Positions 60,101 through 64,000 of a stretch of 64,000 bases of DNA are shown piece after piece (position 1 is the stretch's first letter; every line of letters starts with the position of its first letter). The position numbers and the translations under genes are program-made. A model generated the notes under the pieces. The model saw nothing but the letters and a program-made list of their open reading frames with translations. It was not told where the DNA came from and ran no database searches. This DNA is from VBWE01 sp943372645 (GTDB taxonomy: Bacteria; Bacteroidota; Bacteroidia; Palsa-965): contig CALRZN010000016.1 in the NCBI GenBank assembly GCA_943372645.1, positions 1 to 64,000 on the forward strand. The letters are read 5' to 3'.

Positions 60101-60369
60101 AAAACACCGAGGTTGCTGGTCCATGTGGTTCCTCCGTCTGTTGAAATATCATACCGCAGGTTACCCGAACTGCCGCCGAATGCAGTGGCATTGTTCCTGT
60201 GGATAAATGCAATGGTGTTCAGGTTTTTGTCGGCCACTACGGGCATGGTGGAGTTCACAATATTTGTAAACATGTTGGATGCACTGCCCACTGCAGTACC
60301 CGTTCCGCAGGGTTGCGCAACAGCCGCGGTCGCTCCGAGCAGGAGAACCATTCCGGTAAAAATTTTCAT
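57112..60369 (-). CDS. Large secreted T9SS cargo protein, 1085 residues
   Basis: A signal peptide (MKIFTGMVLLLGATAAVAQ) is followed by a region of about 430 residues with BNR-like WYxTTDGGLTW words (HTTDGGLTWSGPEQ, TDGGTTWTSNL). Then come Ig-like repeats of about 80-90 residues with the pattern ICAGDSVTVT/LSVTG...YxWxP...STxTVT...CxxSDSVAVTVNPxP, suggesting six or more modules. The type A CTD is at the end (NMQLYPNPNSGSFHLSL...LNITIFDLHGRMIFAQ...GMYYVKLQSGNASRILKMV). It probably is a surface scaffold or adhesin. The stop codon lies beside the tandem repeat array. Confidence 0.92.
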   Translation of the reverse strand: MKIFTGMVLLLGATAAVAQPCGTGTAVGSASNMFTNIVNSTMPVVADKNLNTIAFIHRNNATAFGGSSGNLRYDISTDGGTTWTSNLGVLNPLMTFQARYPQAVLYNPAGNTVPNNAYIGYLAPTINGALFQGYVNGVRQLNGTGNTENYGLPNTQTVIPHTIVKGAPGVFWSIDAINNGTQVTGFRVFKGTWNGTSDITWAVNNTITPTFNTAYSGIPQVGDYNIAFDPTGQIGWISVLTHLTPGPTPYAFYPSFWHTTDGGLTWSGPEQIDLGQFNCIANNMSPGNFPSTNFESDLEVDVNGEPHLFSAICNGNNAYAIFYGQWHHMLDITKTAGIWNVIDVSNVNAGRGTWGVSPNATTMDMAPQLARSADGTKLFYGWADNASYTLGAANQTPNLFVRGLNITTRKLTTTRDVTSCQVALNGQAFYPKFAQELLEPVSGQYKIAAVTGIFTSNDPALVANFRFIDNLVFSNSDFSVNVPSAAVAIDQGLSYILCNNAPAVLSITGTYNQMLWSNNSTNDSITVNTPGSYTVIARAGCAVGRDTITVTPLSYTTAGTTQICPGDSTTLSVTGNGTAYTWNPGNSSGTSVNVSPALTSTYTLTVNGSGGCAENTTMTVNVDTAMVHVVSAAAICAGDSVTVTANGVTSYNWPALGSSSATVTVSPGTTTTYVVNGLTGNGCASSDSVAVTVNPIPVVTLSPASFGLCPTDAPVNCPAPNPGGGTFSGPGVSGGTFDPQLVGPGNYSITYTYTDPNTGCVGDTTALATVYPFPAIVASISSSAICLGDSVTLSATGGTSYNWQPTNDSTANVTVFPAVTGSYMVTGTDSNGCFASDTVQVTVNALPDIGITASDTVICAGESVTLTGTGALNYVWNPGNFSIQTITVSPVTTSTYTVSGINGAGCTADTSVTITVNPLPAVTFTGNTTVCVDDGAFAISGGSPAGGTYFGVGVSGGTFTPGVAGVGNYSIGYAYTNGNGCSDTANVTYTVNACVGITEQALLANMQLYPNPNSGSFHLSLGAGLAQELNITIFDLHGRMIFAQQFNADAQVFEKDIVLPEAAAGMYYVKLQSGNASRILKMVVR

Positions 60370-60501
60370 GTGTGTGCTATTTGGTTATTCGTTAAGCAAT
60401 TTAGCAAAAATCCGGCAACCCAAACCGGAATGTTCAGTAAATGCCATGCAAATACGATCGTATAAAATTTCATCGCTGGGGCGCTTGCAATAAATCGTAT
60501 T

Positions 60502-60548
60502 CCAGTCATTAGTCATCAGGCGCTTAATGCCTGATGACTAATGACTGG
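60502..60548. repeat. Perfect 20-bp inverted repeat after purF
   Basis: CCAGTCATTAGTCATCAGGC (60502-60521) and its exact complement (60529-60548) enclose GCTTAAT. It stands 60 bp past the purF stop codon. The gtcattagtcat word belongs to a recurrent intergenic hairpin family in Bacteroidota. It is not followed by a T-run. Confidence 0.9.
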
Positions 60549-60607
60549 ACAAAGAACTGTTTTATAAAAAACAAAATTTTGGAAAACGGGTTACTTTATA
60601 CGATGAC

Positions 60608-62506
60608 CTAATACGCCCGCACGTTTTTGCCTTCCATGTAATAGATGAACGAACGGTTCACCACCTTGTTGCCCCCGTTGGTCGGGTAGTTGCCGCTGAA
60701 ATACCAGTCGCCCAGGTTGAGCGGGCAGGCATTGTGCAGGCCTTCGATGGACTGGTAAATGATTTCCACTTCCGCATGCAGTCCGGGCGGTGTAAGCAGT
60801 TCCCCGATTTTTTTCGAAATCTGTTCGGCGGTGAACTGTGCGTACAATTCTTTTACCACATTGGTCACCTGGCTGGCCGGAAGATCGTCCATCGCTTTCG
60901 CTTTTTCGTACACTTCTTCGAGCAGGTTCTCTTTGAAATTTTCTTTCAGCAGTTCCACACAGGCCTGGAAGGCAATAAAATCGCCCATCTTGGCCATGTC
61001 AATGCCGTAACAGTCCGGATAACGGATCTGCGGGGCGGAGGAAACCACCACAATTTTTTTCGGGCTCAGGCGGTCGAGCATGCGCAGGATGCTCTGGCGA
61101 AGCGTGGTGCCGCGCACAATGGAATCATCAAGTACTACAAGATTATCCACGCCTGGTTTTACTACACCGTAAGTGGTATCGTACACGTGTGCCACCATAT
61201 CGTCGCGCTGGGCGTCGGCGGTGATGAACGTGCGCAGCTTCACATCCTTGATCGGAATTTTTTCGATGCGCGGCTGCAACGAAAGAATCTCGGTGAGTTC
61301 CGGATCGGCCACTTTATCCATCGAAAGAATTTTGTGGCGCTTCACCGTATTCAGGTAATGGTGCAGTCCTTCCACCAGCCCGTGAAACGCCACTTCGGCG
61401 GTATTGGGGATGTAGGAGAACACCGTGTTCTTCATATCGTAATCAATCGCTTTCAGCACCGAAGTGGTAAGCTGATTGCCGAGGTTTTTACGCTCTTCGT
61501 AAATTTCCTTGTCGCTGCCGCGCGAAAAATAAATGCGTTCGAATGAACATGCTTTGCGTTCACGCGGGGTGCGCACCTGTTTCTCGGCCCATTCGCCGTT
61601 TTTCTTGATGATGATGGCGTGACCGGGTTTCACTTCATTCACCGATTCAAACGGTACGTTAAACGCAGTCTGAATAGCAGCACGCTCTGAAGCCACCACC
61701 ACAATTTCATCGTCGGCAAAATAATACGCCGGGCGGATGCCGTTCGGATCGCGCAGCACAAACGCATCGCCGTGGCCCACCATACCGGCCATCGCATAAC
61801 CGCCGTCCCACTTGCGGCCCGCATCGCGCAACACCTGCTGCAGGTCGAGGTCACGGGCAATAAGGTCGGTAATCTCTTTATTCGGTTTGTCCTGTGCTTT
61901 ATAGATCTGGAACAGGCGTTCCACTTCGCGGTCGAGGAAGTGACCGATTTTTTCCATCACCGTAACGGTGTCGGCTTTTTCTTTCGGATGCTGCCCGATT
62001 TCCACGAGGTGGTCAAACAGTTCATCCACATTGGTCAGGTTGAAATTACCGGCCACCACCAGGTTGCGTGTAATCCAGTTGTTCTGGCGCAGAAACGGGT
62101 GGCAGTTTTCAATGCTGTTTTTGCCGTACGTACCGTAACGCAGGTGCCCGAGCAGCAGTTCGCCGGTAAAGGCCACGTTGCGTTTCAGGTAACCGGCATC
62201 TTTCAGTTTTTCCGGGTTCTTTTTATGTACGTCTTCAAACTTATGCGTGATCTTGTCAAAAATCTCCTTGATGGCCGTTGACGAGGTGGAACGGTAGCGG
62301 CTGATGTAGCGGTGACCGGGTTCCACGTCAAACTTGATGGTGGCCACGCCCGCACCGTCCTGCCCGCGGTTGTGTTGTTTCTGCATCAGCAGGTACAGCT
62401 TATTAAGCCCGTACATGGGCGTGCCGTATTTGTCGATGTAATATTGATAAGGTTTGAGTAAGCGGATGAGTGCAATGCCGCACTCGTGTTTAATCTGGTC
62501 GCTCAT
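60608..62506 (-). CDS. purF: Amidophosphoribosyltransferase (PurF family)
   Basis: From MSDQIKHECGIALIRLLKP the protein has 632 residues, longer than E. coli PurF (about 505) as is usual for this Bacteroidota group. It catalyses the first step of purine synthesis. The N-terminal glutaminase nucleophile is Cys9 after a short propeptide; HNRGQDGAGVATIKF is part of the glutamine site and FTGELLLGHLRYGTYG the catalytic wall. The PRPP loop is VVLDDSIVRGTTLRQ. A TAAATTTG box lies 24 bp before the ATG; an upstream ATG at 62533 would be inside the promoter box and is rejected. Confidence 0.92.
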   Translation of the reverse strand: MSDQIKHECGIALIRLLKPYQYYIDKYGTPMYGLNKLYLLMQKQHNRGQDGAGVATIKFDVEPGHRYISRYRSTSSTAIKEIFDKITHKFEDVHKKNPEKLKDAGYLKRNVAFTGELLLGHLRYGTYGKNSIENCHPFLRQNNWITRNLVVAGNFNLTNVDELFDHLVEIGQHPKEKADTVTVMEKIGHFLDREVERLFQIYKAQDKPNKEITDLIARDLDLQQVLRDAGRKWDGGYAMAGMVGHGDAFVLRDPNGIRPAYYFADDEIVVVASERAAIQTAFNVPFESVNEVKPGHAIIIKKNGEWAEKQVRTPRERKACSFERIYFSRGSDKEIYEERKNLGNQLTTSVLKAIDYDMKNTVFSYIPNTAEVAFHGLVEGLHHYLNTVKRHKILSMDKVADPELTEILSLQPRIEKIPIKDVKLRTFITADAQRDDMVAHVYDTTYGVVKPGVDNLVVLDDSIVRGTTLRQSILRMLDRLSPKKIVVVSSAPQIRYPDCYGIDMAKMGDFIAFQACVELLKENFKENLLEEVYEKAKAMDDLPASQVTNVVKELYAQFTAEQISKKIGELLTPPGLHAEVEIIYQSIEGLHNACPLNLGDWYFSGNYPTNGGNKVVNRSFIYYMEGKNVRAY

Positions 62507-62530
62507 TTCGTGCTCCGGGAAGATTGAGTG

Positions 62531-62538
62531 CAAATTTA
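62531..62538 (-). promoter_or_regulatory. -7 box of purF
   Basis: The minus strand reads TAAATTTG, an exact TAnnTTTG match, 24 bp before the ATG at 62506. No PurR-like operator was noticed. Confidence 0.55.
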
Positions 62539-62584
62539 CGAAAAAAATGTGGTCTGAAACGATTTTTCAGCCCGCCCGGGTACT

Positions 62585-63595
62585 TTACTTTTTGATGGCA
62601 CCTTTCACATCAAACTGACAGTTGCAGGCGTCTGAAGGGGCAGAAGTATGTTCGATTTCTTCGGTGCTGCGCGACGAAACCCACTCGAATTCGTACTCGT
62701 CTTCTTTGCCCAGCAGCTTACCGGCCTTGTCATAAAAATAAAACCACACATACCCGTCAATATCGAAAGCGTCGCTGAGGTTGTGCACATACCCGTAGGC
62801 CGTTCCGTTCCTGATTTCGCAGGAAGTGGAGTAGTTAAGCGTTTTGGTAAATGCCGGAGCCGGAGTTGGTGCAGGTGCCGGAGTGGGTGCAGGTGCCGGA
62901 GTGGGTGTCGGAACAGGAACAGGAACCGGTGCAGGTGTGGCTGCCTGTGGCGCTTTGATGGCCTCGTTAACTTCGAACGAACAGTTGCAGGCCCCGTAGG
63001 GTGCGCTGGTGTGTTCGATTTCCTCCGTGCTTTGCGATGATACATATTCCGACTCGTATTCGTCATCGCTCGACATAAAGCGTCCGGTGGAATCGTAAAA
63101 ATGAAACCAGACCTTACCGTCAAGATCAAAGGAATTATTCAGATTATTTACATAGCCATACGCTGTTCCATTGGTGATTTTGCAGGTAGTTGTGAAGGAT
63201 ACGCCTTTCAGATTTGACGGTGTAACAATCGGGCTGGGAACGGCAGCGCGGGGCGCGTAGGGCTGCTGCGATACATTCTGAACTTTTATGGCAGAAGATA
63301 CATCAAATGTGCATTTGCACGCGTTCCGCGGCGCGCCGGTATGTTCGATTTCTTCCGAGCTTTTTGATGAAACATATTCCGACTCGTACTCATCTTCGCT
63401 GGAAAGAAAATGCCCGGTGGAATCGTAAAAATGAAACCACACATTGCCGTCAATATCAAAGTTGTCCTTTTGATTATGCACAAAGCCGTAGGCGGTTCCG
63501 TTTTTTATTTCGCAGGAGGTGGTGTAAGAAACCTGGCCGAAACAGGTTGTTGCAAGCGTTGCCGTAAACAGGAGGAGGAGTATGTTTTTTTTCAT
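62585..63595 (-). CDS. Secreted protein with three copies of an unrecognised cysteine-containing domain
   Basis: From MKKNILLLLFTATLATTCFG the protein has 336 residues and a signal peptide. It then repeats three times a module of about 75-80 residues: [ST]xSCEIxNGTAYGxVxN, FDIDGxVWFxFYDxxGxxL and DEYExExVSSxSxEEIEHT, followed by AP...ACxCxFDV. Between the second and third copies is a Pro/Ala-rich linker with repeated PTPAPAP words. Three cysteines recur in each copy, so disulfide or metal bonding is possible. I recognise no family. It is divergent from the payload-like gene at 63767. Confidence 0.85.
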   Translation of the reverse strand: MKKNILLLLFTATLATTCFGQVSYTTSCEIKNGTAYGFVHNQKDNFDIDGNVWFHFYDSTGHFLSSEDEYESEYVSSKSSEEIEHTGAPRNACKCTFDVSSAIKVQNVSQQPYAPRAAVPSPIVTPSNLKGVSFTTTCKITNGTAYGYVNNLNNSFDLDGKVWFHFYDSTGRFMSSDDEYESEYVSSQSTEEIEHTSAPYGACNCSFEVNEAIKAPQAATPAPVPVPVPTPTPAPAPTPAPAPTPAPAFTKTLNYSTSCEIRNGTAYGYVHNLSDAFDIDGYVWFYFYDKAGKLLGKEDEYEFEWVSSRSTEEIEHTSAPSDACNCQFDVKGAIKK

Positions 63596-63766
63596 GCGGT
63601 TGGGTTTTGCGCGTTTTGCACAAGTTTTGTGCCAGTTTGCAGACGAAAGTAATGGAAAATGCAGGTTGCCGGGGTTTGTCCTGCATAATGTGGATTCCAA
63701 TCGGAATAAACAAAAGAACTACTTTTCAACAGGTTTAAAGCGGGTTTGGATTGTGTTGTACATTGT

Positions 63767-64000
63767 ATGCAAATGCAGCCAGTCAATCAATCCGGTTCCG
63801 AAAAAAAGACCACGCACGCCAGTGCGCAGAAAGTGGGCGGAAAAGAAGGAACGGTTGCATTTGCTTCAGCTGCCATGCAGCGGAAAATGACAGAACCGCC
63901 GCTGGCAGAAAAACTGACGGACTATAACGAAACCGCAGAAACACATACGAAACCGTTTACACCGGCAACACCTGTGCAGCGGGTTCCCGGCGGGCAGTTT
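63767..64000 (+). CDS. Start of a second payload-like gene, cut by the window edge
   Basis: Seventy-eight codons are visible and the frame remains open. The sequence (MQMQPVNQSGSEKKTTHASA, AFASAAMQRKMTEPP, FTPATPVQRVPGGQF) is basic, disordered and contains VQR, the look of N-termini of eCIS-associated DUF4157 and related payload proteins. It parallels the leader of the 682-residue protein at 24398 (AFPAVQPVQQHKN). The start may be the ATG at 63767 or at 63773. The rest lies beyond the window. Confidence 0.6.
   Translation, partial: MQMQPVNQSGSEKKTTHASAQKVGGKEGTVAFASAAMQRKMTEPPLAEKLTDYNETAETHTKPFTPATPVQRVPGGQF

Overview
The window looks like a chromosomal piece of a Bacteroidota bacterium. 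The reasons are: several secreted proteins ending in type IX secretion (T9SS) sorting domains, with SprB-like and PKD repeats; promoters with the phylum's TAnnTTTG -7 box; a single-subunit succinate dehydrogenase cytochrome b; a SUF operon ending in DUF59 and DUF2480 genes; few recognisable Shine-Dalgarno sites. No rRNA, tRNA, CRISPR array, phage or transposase gene was found. The species cannot be named from the sequence.

Layout. 0.2-2.1 kb: panD - flippase-like protein - rfaE2 (minus strand). 2.3-5.6 kb: a small conserved gene, then an arsenic cluster arsR - arsM - metallophosphoesterase - aquaporin with an ArsR-box-like palindrome over the promoter. 5.6-9.3 kb: herA-like ATPase - rpoN - membrane protein. 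9.5-14.1 kb: a large SprB-repeat protein with a type B CTD, and a type A cargo protein. 14.1-18.7 kb: a WG-repeat gene bracketed by a duplicated gene end, then a phosphatase-TPR-sulfotransferase fusion coupled to a 60-residue protein. 19.0-24.2 kb: a PKD cargo protein, then an ECF sigma operon with an anti-sigma-like/beta-barrel fusion and a PKD lipoprotein. 24.4-26.4 kb: an orphan protein resembling payloads of extracellular contractile injection systems (eCIS). 26.5-31.6 kb: sdhCAB and an aminopeptidase P. 31.9-36.0 kb: a hydrolase, a T9SS cargo protein and an RNA-rich intergenic region (SRP RNA candidate, long hairpin, 42-residue membrane peptide, unassigned structured RNA). 36.0-39.8 kb: a LytTR regulator and propeller histidine kinase pair. 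40.8-49.4 kb: a helical-repeat protein, thiL, a sortilin-like cargo protein, a lipoprotein, a small secreted protein and a CotH protein. 49.6-56.7 kb: SUF operon carrying an inserted nucleotidyltransferase pair. 57.1-63.6 kb: a large cargo protein, purF and a triple-repeat secreted protein. 63.77 kb to the edge: the start of a second payload-like gene.

How the parts fit. Housekeeping units (panD, rfaE2, rpoN, sdhCAB, thiL, suf, purF) alternate with surface and secreted genes, several of which probably leave through a T9SS encoded elsewhere. Gene ends carry hairpin terminators and several families of intergenic repeats; one core repeat is arrayed at both ends of the window. The parts most worth pursuing are the two payload-like genes (24.4 and 63.8 kb), the duplication around the WG-repeat gene, the phosphatase-TPR-sulfotransferase fusion, the two-gene insertion inside the suf operon and the RNA cluster at 34.9-35.6 kb.
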